Source: Paralteromonas sediminis
GTDB taxonomy: Bacteria > Pseudomonadota > Gammaproteobacteria > Enterobacterales > Alteromonadaceae
Direction: 5' to 3'
Length of the DNA stretch: 64,000 nucleotides
Assembly: GCF_003820355.1 (NCBI RefSeq)
Contig: NZ_RPOK01000004.1
Span: 1 to 64,000, forward strand
Shown here in pieces: positions 28,275 through 37,653 of the stretch. Position 1 is the first letter of the stretch, and each line of letters opens with the position of its first letter. Position numbers and translations under genes: made by a program. The notes beneath the pieces are model-generated. The model was not told where the DNA came from. It was given only the letters and a program-made list of their open reading frames with translations, and did no database searches.

Positions 28275-29159
28275 TTGAAAAACACAGTGAACATTTTGTT
28301 ATTGCTCTTGCTTGTCTTTGCACAGGTAAGCATAGTCAGTGCAAACGTAGTCTGTACGCGCAATAAGGACTGTCCCGGCGACACAGGTTGGGAGTTGGGC
28401 GTAGCTATTGGCGTAGGAGGAATGACCAACCCTCTTGTGGGCGGTGACAACATTCCATTAGTCATTATTCCTGATATCGCCTATTACGGTGACAATTTGT
28501 ATTTCGACAATGCAGAGTTTGGCTGGAGGACGTCGATTACCGCTCGCCACGAGATAAATCTGTTTGTTACTCCCAACAAAGAAAAAGCCTTTTTCAGCTT
28601 TTGGCACACCAGTAATATTTTAGGACCTATCTTTACGCTAGATTCCCCCTTTCAATCTGGCGATGAAATGAATATCGGCAATCCGATAATTGGTCAATCT
28701 ACTGTGTCAATTGACGACGTATCCTCGCGAAAATGGGCGGCTGATGCAGGCGTGAGGTGGCGCTGGAAATGGAAAAACAGTGTTATTAATTCCAGTGTTT
28801 ACGCTGATGTATCTGATGTGTATAAGGGCACTCACGGCTCGCTGTCTTTCACCAGTAAGTGGGCCTTTGACGATTGGACGGTTTACACCTCGCCAAACGT
28901 GCACTGGTACAGTGATAACCTGACAGATTATTATTATGGCATCAGAACACTTCCACTGTTGGGCAAGGGGTTAGGCTATGAGGGTAAAAGCGGTCTGCAG
29001 TTTGGCATGCGTGTGCTTGCGTTGCACAGCATTGATGACAGCTGGCATGTATTGATTCGGGCGAGTGCTGTTAAGCTCCATTCAGGAATGCGAAATAGCC
29101 CGCTTGTCGATTCTTCTACTGTGTTGAGTGGTTTTGTTGGGATGGCATATCAGTTTTGA
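28275..29159 (+). CDS. MipA/OmpV family outer membrane protein
   Basis: A predicted outer-membrane beta-barrel of 294 residues. It starts with a signal peptide (hydrophobic core LLLLLLVFAQVSIVSA) and has alternating beta-strand pattern through to the terminal aromatic residue (GMAYQF), typical of Bam-inserted barrels. The WELGVAIGVGGMTNPLVGGDN opening resembles MipA/OmpV members. Such proteins include a scaffold for murein synthesis and osmo- or pH-regulated porin-like proteins, so the role is open. It starts at TTG 28275 and heads an operon with a DUF3019 protein and a two-component system. Confidence 0.82.
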   Translation: MKNTVNILLLLLLVFAQVSIVSANVVCTRNKDCPGDTGWELGVAIGVGGMTNPLVGGDNIPLVIIPDIAYYGDNLYFDNAEFGWRTSITARHEINLFVTPNKEKAFFSFWHTSNILGPIFTLDSPFQSGDEMNIGNPIIGQSTVSIDDVSSRKWAADAGVRWRWKWKNSVINSSVYADVSDVYKGTHGSLSFTSKWAFDDWTVYTSPNVHWYSDNLTDYYYGIRTLPLLGKGLGYEGKSGLQFGMRVLALHSIDDSWHVLIRASAVKLHSGMRNSPLVDSSTVLSGFVGMAYQF

Positions 29160-29542
29160 GAAAAGCAGTTGTAATGCTTACTGCCAGCATTGTGGCAATG
29201 ATATCTTTTTTATCCCAAGCTAGCAGTGACCCAGCGATATGGCGAGTCGAGCCTGACACCTGTCTGGTTAGTGAATCTGAAACACGTTGTTTTATGCGGG
29301 TATCCATTACCCTTCTCTCACTTTCTGTGGGCAAAGTTTGTATTATCGCCAATAAACAGGTGTTAACGTGTATGTATGAAGGCCAAAAAAGCGTGACTGT
29401 AGACATCACGCTTACATCAGATACCACATTGCACCTTAATGATACCAACGGAAAACGTCTCGCCGAGCATACCCTGGTTTTTAATAAACTCCTTGATGCA
29501 GATTTTAGTCAACGCACTCGATTACCTTGGAGCCTGTTTTGA
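29156..29542 (+). CDS. DUF3019 family periplasmic protein
   Basis: A small secreted protein (128 residues) with an N-terminal signal peptide (about 1-23, cleaved near SQA-SS) and four mature cysteines (in DTCLV, RCFMR, VCIIA, TCMY) that could form two disulfides. It matches DUF3019, a family seen mainly in Shewanella and Alteromonas next to MipA-like and two-component genes. No function is known to me. The start is TTG 29156, overlapping the stop of the barrel gene. Confidence 0.78.
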   Translation: MRKAVVMLTASIVAMISFLSQASSDPAIWRVEPDTCLVSESETRCFMRVSITLLSLSVGKVCIIANKQVLTCMYEGQKSVTVDITLTSDTTLHLNDTNGKRLAEHTLVFNKLLDADFSQRTRLPWSLF

Positions 29543-30240
29543 GTACATTACAAACCTTACTGATTATTGAAGATGATGCCCGCCTTCGCGAGTTAACCGC
29601 TAACTATTTGAGTCAGCATGGGTTTGGTGTTATCGCGCTAGAAGATGGCTCCAACGTGAGTGATACGCTTATCAATCACAACGTTGATTTGATCATCTTA
29701 GATGTTATGTTGCCTGGTGATGACGGATTTGTTTTATGTCGCACTATACGCCGCACTTTTGATGGCCCTTTACTGTTTCTCACTGCAAAAACAGAACTCG
29801 CAGACGAGCTGCTTGGTTTTGAACTTGGCGCAGACGATTATATTACCAAACCAGTAGAGCCTTCCGTCTTACTGGCGAGGGTACAGGCGCTACTACGTCG
29901 TTCCTCGATAAAGCATTCAGATAATACCTCTGCGCTTGTGTTTGGAGAGCTGACCATCGACCAACAGGCAAGACGGGTGTTACTCGGACAAGAGCAGGTG
30001 ACATTAACGAGCCACGAATTTGACCTTTTAGTATTACTGGCAGAAAATGCCGGCGCTGTAGTAGAGCGTGATCGGATATATAACGAGCTGATTGGTAGAG
30101 AATATGATGGTTTAGACCGCTCTGCTGACGTGCGTATCTCCCGATTGCGCAAGAAGTTAAAAGACAATGCGCAGCAACCTTACAGGATTAAAACCATTTG
30201 GGGTAAGGGCTTCTTTTTCGTTGCCGATGCCTGGAGCTAA
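29539..30240 (+). CDS. OmpR-family response regulator
   Basis: A two-component DNA-binding regulator. The receiver domain (about 5-115) has the acidic pair EDD, phospho-acceptor D55 in LILDVMLPGDDG, and the Lys of ADDYITKPV. The C-terminal winged helix (about 130-230) has LTSHEFDLLVLLAENAG and SADVRISRLRKKL. The frame opens at TTG 29527, but TTG 29539 is favoured because GGAG at 29529-29532 then has good spacing and the start overlaps the preceding TGA. The kinase follows after 6 bases. Confidence 0.9.
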   Translation: MSTLQTLLIIEDDARLRELTANYLSQHGFGVIALEDGSNVSDTLINHNVDLIILDVMLPGDDGFVLCRTIRRTFDGPLLFLTAKTELADELLGFELGADDYITKPVEPSVLLARVQALLRRSSIKHSDNTSALVFGELTIDQQARRVLLGQEQVTLTSHEFDLLVLLAENAGAVVERDRIYNELIGREYDGLDRSADVRISRLRKKLKDNAQQPYRIKTIWGKGFFFVADAWS

Positions 30241-30246
30241 CTATTC

Positions 30247-31479
30247 ATGTCTCGGTTGTTTATAAGCCTGTATGTTTTCGTTGCGATAAGCATATTGGTG
30301 TTAGGGATTGGCTTAGAAAAGCTACTCATCAACAAACAATCAGCACAAACACCTGCTCAAAAAGCCATATTGTCCCTGGTTACCGCCAACCGAAATCAAC
30401 CTGATACGTTGTTAAAGCTGCTTAGGCAAGCTGGCGCTAAAACCCAAGTCTACCCAGCGAGCCAATTTTCCCCTTATTCTACCCATGGGGCCGCACTAGA
30501 AAATAATGAGGTCATTCAGGGTATAGCCGACGATGATTGGCTTATTCTTATTCCCACTAACCAAGACACAGTTGTGCAGGCTCGTTTCGCGAATACTAAA
30601 AATTCATCAATGTCTTGGATATTATACAGTACTTTATTTTTTGGCTTTCTTGGTGTGGCAATTGCTATTTGGGTTGTTCCAATTTGGCGTGATCTCAGAA
30701 AACTAAGCACCGCCACAGAAACATTGCAAAAAGACGGTACCCTTGAAGTCCCTAAGATTCCTGCACATTCACCGTTGCAACCTCTAGTAGAAGGGTACAA
30801 CGCCCTTAACAGTAATATCAAAACACTACTGCACCAACACAAAGCGCTTGCGGGTGCTATTACTCATGAGTTTAAGACGCCTTTGGCTCGCCTTCGCTTT
30901 GCGTTGGTCTCTCCGGGTCAGTATGACAAAAAGCAAATTCAGGCAATACGTGCAGACATCACTGAGCTGGAACATTTGGTTCAGGAAATGCTGGATTTTA
31001 CCCGTCTTGACGTTCACGAACCAGATCTGCACATAGAGGATATTCCCATACAGGCGCTTTGCGAGCAACGTCTATCCAAATTCAGACCCGGTACTTCAAT
31101 TACATTAGAATGTGTAGCTGATAACGTCACACTGCTCGCCGATGCGACTTTACTCACCCGAGCCATTGATAATTTGTTGGCCAACGCGCTACGCCATGCT
31201 AAGGCGCGTGTTCGCATTGCTGTAAGTATTATGGAACACGTCGTCATCAGTGTTGAGGACGATGGTGACGGTGTACCCGATAGTGACAAAGAGAAAGTCT
31301 TTGAGCCCTTCTACAGGGCTGATACGCATCGCTCAAGGCAGCACGGAGGGACAGGCTTAGGCTTGGCTATTGTGCAACGTATTATGCACTGGCATAAAGG
31401 TACTTGTAGCGTTACGAATTCGGCCCTGGGTGGCGCTGCCTTTATGCTCAAATTTGATGCGCGCTCACACCGCCTCTAA
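30247..31479 (+). CDS. Sensor histidine kinase
   Basis: A membrane kinase of 410 residues. The first transmembrane helix is at about 5-25, with a short periplasmic part (about 26-118), a second helix at about 121-142, then HAMP-like linker, the dimerisation box ITHEFKTPLARLRF with H207 as phospho-acceptor, and ATPase boxes DNLLANALRHA (N box), VEDDGDGVPD (G1) and GGTGLGLAIV (G2). It pairs with the adjacent regulator. The stimulus is unknown, though the co-encoded envelope proteins suggest an outer-membrane or periplasmic signal. The 3' end overlaps convergent radA by 15 bases. Confidence 0.9.
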   Translation: MSRLFISLYVFVAISILVLGIGLEKLLINKQSAQTPAQKAILSLVTANRNQPDTLLKLLRQAGAKTQVYPASQFSPYSTHGAALENNEVIQGIADDDWLILIPTNQDTVVQARFANTKNSSMSWILYSTLFFGFLGVAIAIWVVPIWRDLRKLSTATETLQKDGTLEVPKIPAHSPLQPLVEGYNALNSNIKTLLHQHKALAGAITHEFKTPLARLRFALVSPGQYDKKQIQAIRADITELEHLVQEMLDFTRLDVHEPDLHIEDIPIQALCEQRLSKFRPGTSITLECVADNVTLLADATLLTRAIDNLLANALRHAKARVRIAVSIMEHVVISVEDDGDGVPDSDKEKVFEPFYRADTHRSRQHGGTGLGLAIVQRIMHWHKGTCSVTNSALGGAAFMLKFDARSHRL

Positions 31480-32826
31480 TGCTTCAGAGAGACGAGATAC
31501 ACCTGTAACGTGTAACCCTTCTATGGTCTTTTTAGGCATATTTGCCTTGGGCACTATGGCGCGTTTAAACCCGTGCTTTGCGGCTTCCATTAAACGTTCC
31601 ACGCCATTTGGTACCGGACGTATTTCGCCAGCCAAACCAACCTCACCAAATACGATTAATTCCTGTGGCAATGGTTGATTGCGAAAGCTGGATATCATGG
31701 CCAGTAGCAGAGCCAAATCTGCACCGGTTTCAGCAACTTTGACACCTCCGACAACGTTAACGAATACGTCCTGGTCGTTCATCTGAACATTGCCGTGCCT
31801 GTGTAAAACAGCCAGCAACATAGCCATTCTATTTTGCTCAAGCCCCACTGCAACGCGTCTTGGGTTAGCAATTTGTGAATAGTCGACCAAAGCCTGCAGT
31901 TCGACTAATAAAGGGCGTGTCCCCTCCCATACAACCATCACACTGCTTCCCGCAGAGGGTTCTTCAGCTCGGCTTAAAAAAATGGCGGAGGGGTTTCCCA
32001 CTTCTTTAAGACCTTTGTCTGTCATACCAAACACACCCAATTCATTGACCGCCCCAAAACGATTTTTGTGTGTTCGTAGTGTTCTGAAGCGTCCGTCGCT
32101 TTCACCTTCCAGCATCATTGAGCAATCAATACAATGCTCTAGCACTTTCGGTCCGGCGAGACTCCCTTCTTTGGTTACGTGGCCAACAATAAACATTGCA
32201 ATATGATGCTGTTTGGCAAAGCGGGTTAGATAAGCGGCACTTTCTCTTACTTGCGAAACACTGCCAGGCGCTGACTGCACATCAGAAACGTGCATAACCT
32301 GAATAGAATCAACCACCATCACATCAGGCTTCTCCTTTAAAGCCAGCTGACAAATGGTTTCCACATGGGTTTCAGCCAATAATTGAAGCTTGTCCTTAGG
32401 TAACTGTAAACGCTGAGCGCGCATGGCAACCTGTTGCAGAGATTCCTCACCGGTGACATAGAGTGTTTTTCTACCTGTGGCCAGAAAACACATTACCTGA
32501 AGTAGCAGTGTGCTTTTTCCTGCACCAGGTGAACCTCCAATTAACATAGCTGCTCCGGGCACAATTCCGCCGCCCAGTACCCTGTCTAGCTCTTTAAAAC
32601 CAGATGTGAATCGCGGCAAAGCGTTAATGTCTATGCTATCGAGACGCTGAACTGTTGCCTCAGTTTGTCCGGCATACCCAGTAAAACCGGCGCTTGCATT
32701 TTTATCCGCAGAGACGGTGATTTCCTGAAGCGTGTTCCATGCCTTACATTCACCACACTGCCCTTGCCATCGCATGAAATCAGCACCGCACTCTGTGCAT
32801 ACATAAGCCGTTTTTCGCTTTGCCAT
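31465..32826 (-). CDS. radA: DNA repair protein RadA
   Basis: RadA (Sms) is a RecA-like helicase that helps RecA process branched recombination intermediates. It has an N-terminal zinc finger (C11-x2-C14 and C26-x2-C29 type, CTECG and CGEC), an ATPase domain with Walker A GGSPGAGKSTLLLQ, the family KNRFG motif near the middle, and a C-terminal Lon-protease-like domain. Its 453 residues are standard. It is divergent from the PilZ protein gene. serB and smp, its usual neighbours in E. coli, lie within 5 kb. Confidence 0.96.
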   Translation of the reverse strand: MAKRKTAYVCTECGADFMRWQGQCGECKAWNTLQEITVSADKNASAGFTGYAGQTEATVQRLDSIDINALPRFTSGFKELDRVLGGGIVPGAAMLIGGSPGAGKSTLLLQVMCFLATGRKTLYVTGEESLQQVAMRAQRLQLPKDKLQLLAETHVETICQLALKEKPDVMVVDSIQVMHVSDVQSAPGSVSQVRESAAYLTRFAKQHHIAMFIVGHVTKEGSLAGPKVLEHCIDCSMMLEGESDGRFRTLRTHKNRFGAVNELGVFGMTDKGLKEVGNPSAIFLSRAEEPSAGSSVMVVWEGTRPLLVELQALVDYSQIANPRRVAVGLEQNRMAMLLAVLHRHGNVQMNDQDVFVNVVGGVKVAETGADLALLLAMISSFRNQPLPQELIVFGEVGLAGEIRPVPNGVERLMEAAKHGFKRAIVPKANMPKKTIEGLHVTGVSRLSEALEAV

Positions 32827-32986
32827 TCGTTACCTGTCGGTTTATATTCACTGATAGCGAAGTGTAACCTATAATTCGAGCATAGCCGACTGAATTCAGG
32901 CCGGTTTTCGTTCTATGAGTCAAGCTCTTAGCGTTATCGCCGATAAGGGGTAACTCATTGATGTTTTGTACCAAAAAGGCTAATGG

Positions 32987-35503
32987 ATGTCGCAAGATCT
33001 GCAACAATACGCACCAATAATTGAACAACTCAAGCCTATGGTTCGTGAGCCAGAGTTCAATCAGGTGGTTGATCAAATTGCTGCAGATGTGCCGAAAGAA
33101 AAACGCTTTTTAATTAAAATGGAGGTCAGACGCCTCGCCAAGCCCTGCATCCGCTCGATAGATTTGCGCAGTCAGGTAGAGGGTGATTGTGAACTCTATG
33201 AATACGATGGAATAAAGCACTTTTTAGATGAGACGGCGATAGAACTGTTTGAACAACAAATCCGAATCTTTGGTGAATATACCTTTGGGGTATATGAGGC
33301 GATACTGAGTCATACCAGAGACGCTATCGAGCAAACTCGAAAAGACGCCGCGAAAGACGCCGCGGCGGCTGACGAAGACCCCGCGTCTAATAAGCGCTAC
33401 TCTGCGCCAATCGTAAACCTTCTCGAATACGCACAGCGACATCACGAAAGGATGAACTTCGCCGTTGCTATTGAAGTGTTTACTGAGCATAACAAAAGTG
33501 TGCTAGCCACAAGTATCGATATCTCTACCCATGGCATGAAAATGCGAACCGGCTCAGACATGGAGTTTAAGAAAAGCGAGAAAGTATCAGTATACTTCAG
33601 AGGGTTAGAGTCAGAGTTTGCTTTGGATAAACGAGATGCAGTGACCTATTTTGTAGTTGCAAGCGAGCGCGATAAAAAAGAGCAAGTCGTTAGACTGAAA
33701 CGCGCTACAGATTACCCTAATCCGCCTTTTGATCAGTTCCTTGAAAAGTTTATTCACGGTAATAAACGCCGCTACAAAGTCAATATGAACAACACGATTG
33801 ACGCCATTATCAATAAATCGTGCGAGCAATACTTGACACCAAGATTGCCTTCTTTGCCAGTTTTTATCGATCAAGTAGACAACGATTTTACGCCCCGGTA
33901 TGCCATGACCACACTGGCTAACCGCGACATTATCGATTATTGGACTGATGAAGAAGAAAACATAAAACTCGGTTTTATGCTCAGTCAGGACAGGTTGAAG
34001 CAACTATGCACAAAGGCCAATGAAAATGAAATGATTGTGTTTTGTTTCAATCATATTCAGAACGATCGTATTTATTTTTACTCTGCTACGCCAGAAGAGC
34101 TCGAAAACGCGCCAAAGCTGAAAAATATATTTCTCGGATTCGGCGCAAGAAAAATCAGCTGGCGTGTTTTTAAACTTAAAAGTACACAGGTATCACCCGA
34201 GGATGCGCACACCCCACTCTCTATTCCCGATAGTATAAGTGTAAAAATCAAACGCCAGAGTGCCCCCCCCGCTCCCAGACTGATGGCACGCTTAAAGAAT
34301 ATCAGACACCTGGTTTACATTACTGATATTACCGACGAAACAGGCCAGCAGTGCTATGCCAGTCATAAAGTCGCTCGGGAATCTATCAGACATCTGCGCA
34401 TATTTGGCCACCCAAGAAACCGAATCCCTGCCGATATTAAAGTGTTCCGCTACAAATATTCTGAGAGCCGCATAGAAACGCGTTATTTGCTGCGCTCACC
34501 TGTTGAACTCAGTATCAACGATGTAGTAGTTGCAGGAATTACAGAAGATATCTCAGTGCAAGGCCTTAAAATCGAATTAGCCAGCCCATTTCATGGCGCG
34601 GTTGACAACCGAGTGACTCTCAATTTTAAAAAATTGCAGGCCATGACAACCAAACATGACGTCTCCGCATTGCAATACAGAGTGGTAAATATCACCAGTG
34701 AATATAGTGTACTGCACCTGCGCAGTATTAACGGTGATGACGGTAAACCGGCCCGAAAGTTTTTTGAAGAATTGATAAAACAAAATCGGGCACGTCTAAA
34801 GACCTATCCAGAAGAAGAAGAGTTTCCGGGTATTGGTCAGGCAATGCGCTTCATGCACGCTAAAAATACGGCCTTTATGTCGTTTGTAGCACACAAGAAA
34901 AAAGGGCGCTTTTATCCCTATGCCTGCGTCATGCCGGAGCAACAGAGCAGACTAAAAACCTTAGCCAGCTTTATGGCGGAGAGTAACAGAGCCAATCTGG
35001 AATTCCTCTATCGAGACAGAACCGCAGAGCAAGCCTTTATTGAACTCGGGTTTAAGCAAACGCGCGCTGAAAACAGAAATATCAGCGGTGAGCTATTTAT
35101 GATGTTTGATCCTCTGCAAAAAAATCCAAAAATGTCGATTATTACCCGCTGGTCGCATAGATTTAATAACCACGGAGTGCGCCAGTCTTTCATCGACGAA
35201 GCGTTGAAACGGGGTCAATTCATAGCGGTCAAAGTGATATTGGCCAATACTGACAAGCCTGATATGGAGCTGTTACAACTGGAAATGAACTATATCAGTA
35301 TGTATGCACTTCACCGGGCGAAGGAATTAGAAGAGCAACTGTGGGCAACGGCGGGATGCGTTTTTGTACACGACATCACCGATGAAGTGCTAATGCGTTA
35401 TCAATATTCAGCGTCGGTGGTGGCGAAAAATCAACAAACACCCGCCGCACACAAAATAGAAGTAGACGGCATCAAGGCCTTATTAGGAAGTGGACAGGAG
35501 TAA
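32987..35503 (+). CDS. Large protein with two PilZ (c-di-GMP binding) domains
   Basis: An 838-residue cytoplasmic protein with no signal peptide or membrane helix. Two PilZ-type signatures are visible: an arginine-rich approach (RHHERMNF) followed by DISTHG with D178-x-S180-x2-G183, and ETRYLLRSPVEL followed by DISVQG with D521-x-S523-x2-G526. The rest is not recognisable to me. The N-terminal 100 residues are helical, with an Ala/Asp/Lys-rich linker at about 117-135. It may be a c-di-GMP effector affecting motility or surface attachment. Its small membrane neighbour begins 9 bases later. Confidence 0.82.
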   Translation: MSQDLQQYAPIIEQLKPMVREPEFNQVVDQIAADVPKEKRFLIKMEVRRLAKPCIRSIDLRSQVEGDCELYEYDGIKHFLDETAIELFEQQIRIFGEYTFGVYEAILSHTRDAIEQTRKDAAKDAAAADEDPASNKRYSAPIVNLLEYAQRHHERMNFAVAIEVFTEHNKSVLATSIDISTHGMKMRTGSDMEFKKSEKVSVYFRGLESEFALDKRDAVTYFVVASERDKKEQVVRLKRATDYPNPPFDQFLEKFIHGNKRRYKVNMNNTIDAIINKSCEQYLTPRLPSLPVFIDQVDNDFTPRYAMTTLANRDIIDYWTDEEENIKLGFMLSQDRLKQLCTKANENEMIVFCFNHIQNDRIYFYSATPEELENAPKLKNIFLGFGARKISWRVFKLKSTQVSPEDAHTPLSIPDSISVKIKRQSAPPAPRLMARLKNIRHLVYITDITDETGQQCYASHKVARESIRHLRIFGHPRNRIPADIKVFRYKYSESRIETRYLLRSPVELSINDVVVAGITEDISVQGLKIELASPFHGAVDNRVTLNFKKLQAMTTKHDVSALQYRVVNITSEYSVLHLRSINGDDGKPARKFFEELIKQNRARLKTYPEEEEFPGIGQAMRFMHAKNTAFMSFVAHKKKGRFYPYACVMPEQQSRLKTLASFMAESNRANLEFLYRDRTAEQAFIELGFKQTRAENRNISGELFMMFDPLQKNPKMSIITRWSHRFNNHGVRQSFIDEALKRGQFIAVKVILANTDKPDMELLQLEMNYISMYALHRAKELEEQLWATAGCVFVHDITDEVLMRYQYSASVVAKNQQTPAAHKIEVDGIKALLGSGQE

Positions 35504-35511
35504 TTCAAGGC

Positions 35512-35862
35512 ATGCGCCAAGAACGTACAAAACAAAAAGAAAAAGCGCGTCAACAATCAAATGAAGCAAAAAGCGACGAGTCAAATGAGAAAGGCACGTC
35601 ACCCTCTGTTGCATTCACCGATCCTAAAAACAAAATTTGGGTGATTTTGTCTGCGAGTATGGCAATTACCGTACTGGCAGCTCAGATATTTCAAGGCGTA
35701 GCCGTTCTCAACTCTATGGCTTCTATTTACAGTGCTATGTTATGGACGGGTATTTTTGGTGCGGCTTTGGCTAGGTATATGTTGAAAAGCGGCTGGTTTG
35801 GCTTCGCACTGGGCAGTGCTGCTGGTGCAGCACTGACGATCCTGATAGGTATTTTCGCTTAG
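35512..35862 (+). CDS. Small membrane protein of unknown function
   Basis: A 116-residue protein with a very charged, Lys/Glu/Gln-rich N-terminus (1-40) and then three hydrophobic segments (about 43-62, 66-86 and 95-115) separated by short turns. I do not recognise the family. The ATG at 35512 lies 8 bases after the PilZ protein stop, which suggests cotranscription and perhaps a membrane anchor or partner for it. It is followed by a T-run (about 35871-35879) without an obvious stem, then convergent serB. Confidence 0.65.
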   Translation: MRQERTKQKEKARQQSNEAKSDESNEKGTSPSVAFTDPKNKIWVILSASMAITVLAAQIFQGVAVLNSMASIYSAMLWTGIFGAALARYMLKSGWFGFALGSAAGAALTILIGIFA

Positions 35863-35883
35863 TACACTGTGTTTTTTTTGCAA

Positions 35884-36870
35884 TTAGGGTTTAAGCAAAA
35901 GCAACAGCGCATCCAATGGCAAGTGATTTACCGCTGCATCCGCTTGTGTTCTAACAGTAGGTTTGGCGTGAAAAGCCACACCTAGTGAAGCTTGACGCAT
36001 CATGAGTACATCATTAGCACCATCACCGATAGCAACAGTTTGATGTGGCGCAATATTGTATTTTTGCTGGAGCGCAACGACGGTTTCAGCCTTTACCTGG
36101 GCATCAATAACCCTGCCCTTGGTCTTACCTGTCAATTTACCATTTTCTAGTGCGAGCACATTTGAAACGGCGTCATCCAATTCAAGCCATGCTTTGAGAT
36201 GATCAGCGAAATACGTAAATCCGCCTGAAGCGATCGCCAAGACCCATTGGCGTTTCTTTAGCTCTGTCAGCAAGGTGACTAAGCCTGGCATCAGAGGAAG
36301 CGCTGACTTTATTTGCAAAAGTGCAGATTCTTCAACCCCCTCAAGGCATGCAACGCGGGTTTTCAAACTTTGTGCAAAATCTAGCTTTCCTTGCATAGCT
36401 TGCTCAGTAACAGCAGCCACATCGTCATAGCGACCAGCCAAACGGGCGATTTCGTCAATACACTCCATTTGAATCATAGTACTGTCCATGTCCATAACCA
36501 GCAGTCCTGGTTCACTCAAACTCGGTGCTAAATGCGTTAGCGCAATTTCCATTGAAAATTGCTGTGCCAATTTAGCCGCGAGCTCTTTTATGTGTGCTTC
36601 AGTGTCTGTAATGTCAACTGCAACCACAAGGCCATAACAGGACAATAAGCCCGATAATGGATGCAGAGAAACCGATAAAATACGGCAATGCTTGTGCAAC
36701 GCTGATAACACCGCATGCACGTTATCAAAAGAGAGAGCTGGTGAAATTAAAGTAAGCGCATACTCACTGTTTACACTTTTCTCTAGCGGGGAAAACCCAT
36801 TTTCAGGATGCCATGCAACCCCTTGGGGTTTAGAGAAAATGTACTGGTAAAAGTCAAAATGTGATTTCAA
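35884..36870 (-). CDS. serB: Phosphoserine phosphatase
   Basis: SerB removes phosphate from phosphoserine in the last step of serine synthesis. The HAD nucleophile motif is MDMDST with D127 as nucleophile and D129 as acid/base. IASGGFTYF (motif II) and AIGDGANDVLMM (motif IV) follow. The N-terminal 115 residues form an ACT-like regulatory part, as in E. coli SerB. The length of 328 residues is normal. The gene is divergent from smp, as in E. coli. Confidence 0.95.
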   Translation of the reverse strand: MKSHFDFYQYIFSKPQGVAWHPENGFSPLEKSVNSEYALTLISPALSFDNVHAVLSALHKHCRILSVSLHPLSGLLSCYGLVVAVDITDTEAHIKELAAKLAQQFSMEIALTHLAPSLSEPGLLVMDMDSTMIQMECIDEIARLAGRYDDVAAVTEQAMQGKLDFAQSLKTRVACLEGVEESALLQIKSALPLMPGLVTLLTELKKRQWVLAIASGGFTYFADHLKAWLELDDAVSNVLALENGKLTGKTKGRVIDAQVKAETVVALQQKYNIAPHQTVAIGDGANDVLMMRQASLGVAFHAKPTVRTQADAAVNHLPLDALLLLLKP

Positions 36871-37002
36871 TGCATGTCCTTTATATTACTGGCACCGGAT
36901 CGTGAGGTGTCATCCTACCTGATGTCTCAATGGGGTGAAATACCGCTTGGCAAAATCTTGCTGATCCTCTATGTTGCTAGTATGCACTCAAATATCGTAA
37001 CC

Positions 37003-37653
37003 ATGACAGTACCTTCGCTATTTAAGACTACAAACGACGCTCAGCGCAGCACTGTTCTGTATAAGCAGTTGCACTCGCGTTCAACCATTTTTAAGCGCGT
37101 TTTGCATATTATTTTCTTCGCACTATCTGTGTATCTTATATTGCTTTTGATATATCAGTTTCAGTCTTATCTTGAGCAGCAACATGAATCGCAAACCGCA
37201 TTTGGTAAGGCTGATGATCGTTATCACCTCTATCAACAGATGACTCAACTTGCTGCACAACAATGGTCACAGCTTCAGCACCTTCCCCAGGATTCGCACA
37301 TGGGATTTTTGGCTTCTTGGGTTGCCATACCAAATGTAAAAGCCCTTGCGATATACTCAATTAATGGCTCTGAACAACTGAGAATTCCCGAAGACATCGA
37401 CCTTAAATCCATCCTCACGCATCCTGGTCATCACGTTATAACGTCGGCCAATTATTTTGTTGATGACAAACCGTTAGGCTATGTTGTGGTAGTGGTTGAT
37501 GACGCTAGTTTCAGGGCGCATTACTCAAAGCGCATTACCGACATGCTCGACAAGCTTTTCAGTTCACTGGTGTTAGGCATTATTGCAGGTATATATCTAA
37601 CCAGGTCGGGGTTGAAATTACTTTATAAATTAAGGGAAAACAGTGATAAGTAA
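37003..37653 (+). CDS. smp: Smp/YtjB family membrane protein
   Basis: A membrane protein with two helices (about 29-50 and 184-202) flanking a periplasmic domain of about 130 residues, the architecture of E. coli Smp (YtjB), a 214-residue protein next to serB. ATG 37003 gives 216 residues. The frame continues upstream to 36874 but that stretch probably contains the promoter (TTGGCA and TATGTT about 30 bases before this ATG). No biochemical role is established. The last 31 bases overlap the convergent TatD gene. Confidence 0.75.
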   Translation: MTVPSLFKTTNDAQRSTVLYKQLHSRSTIFKRVLHIIFFALSVYLILLLIYQFQSYLEQQHESQTAFGKADDRYHLYQQMTQLAAQQWSQLQHLPQDSHMGFLASWVAIPNVKALAIYSINGSEQLRIPEDIDLKSILTHPGHHVITSANYFVDDKPLGYVVVVVDDASFRAHYSKRITDMLDKLFSSLVLGIIAGIYLTRSGLKLLYKLRENSDK

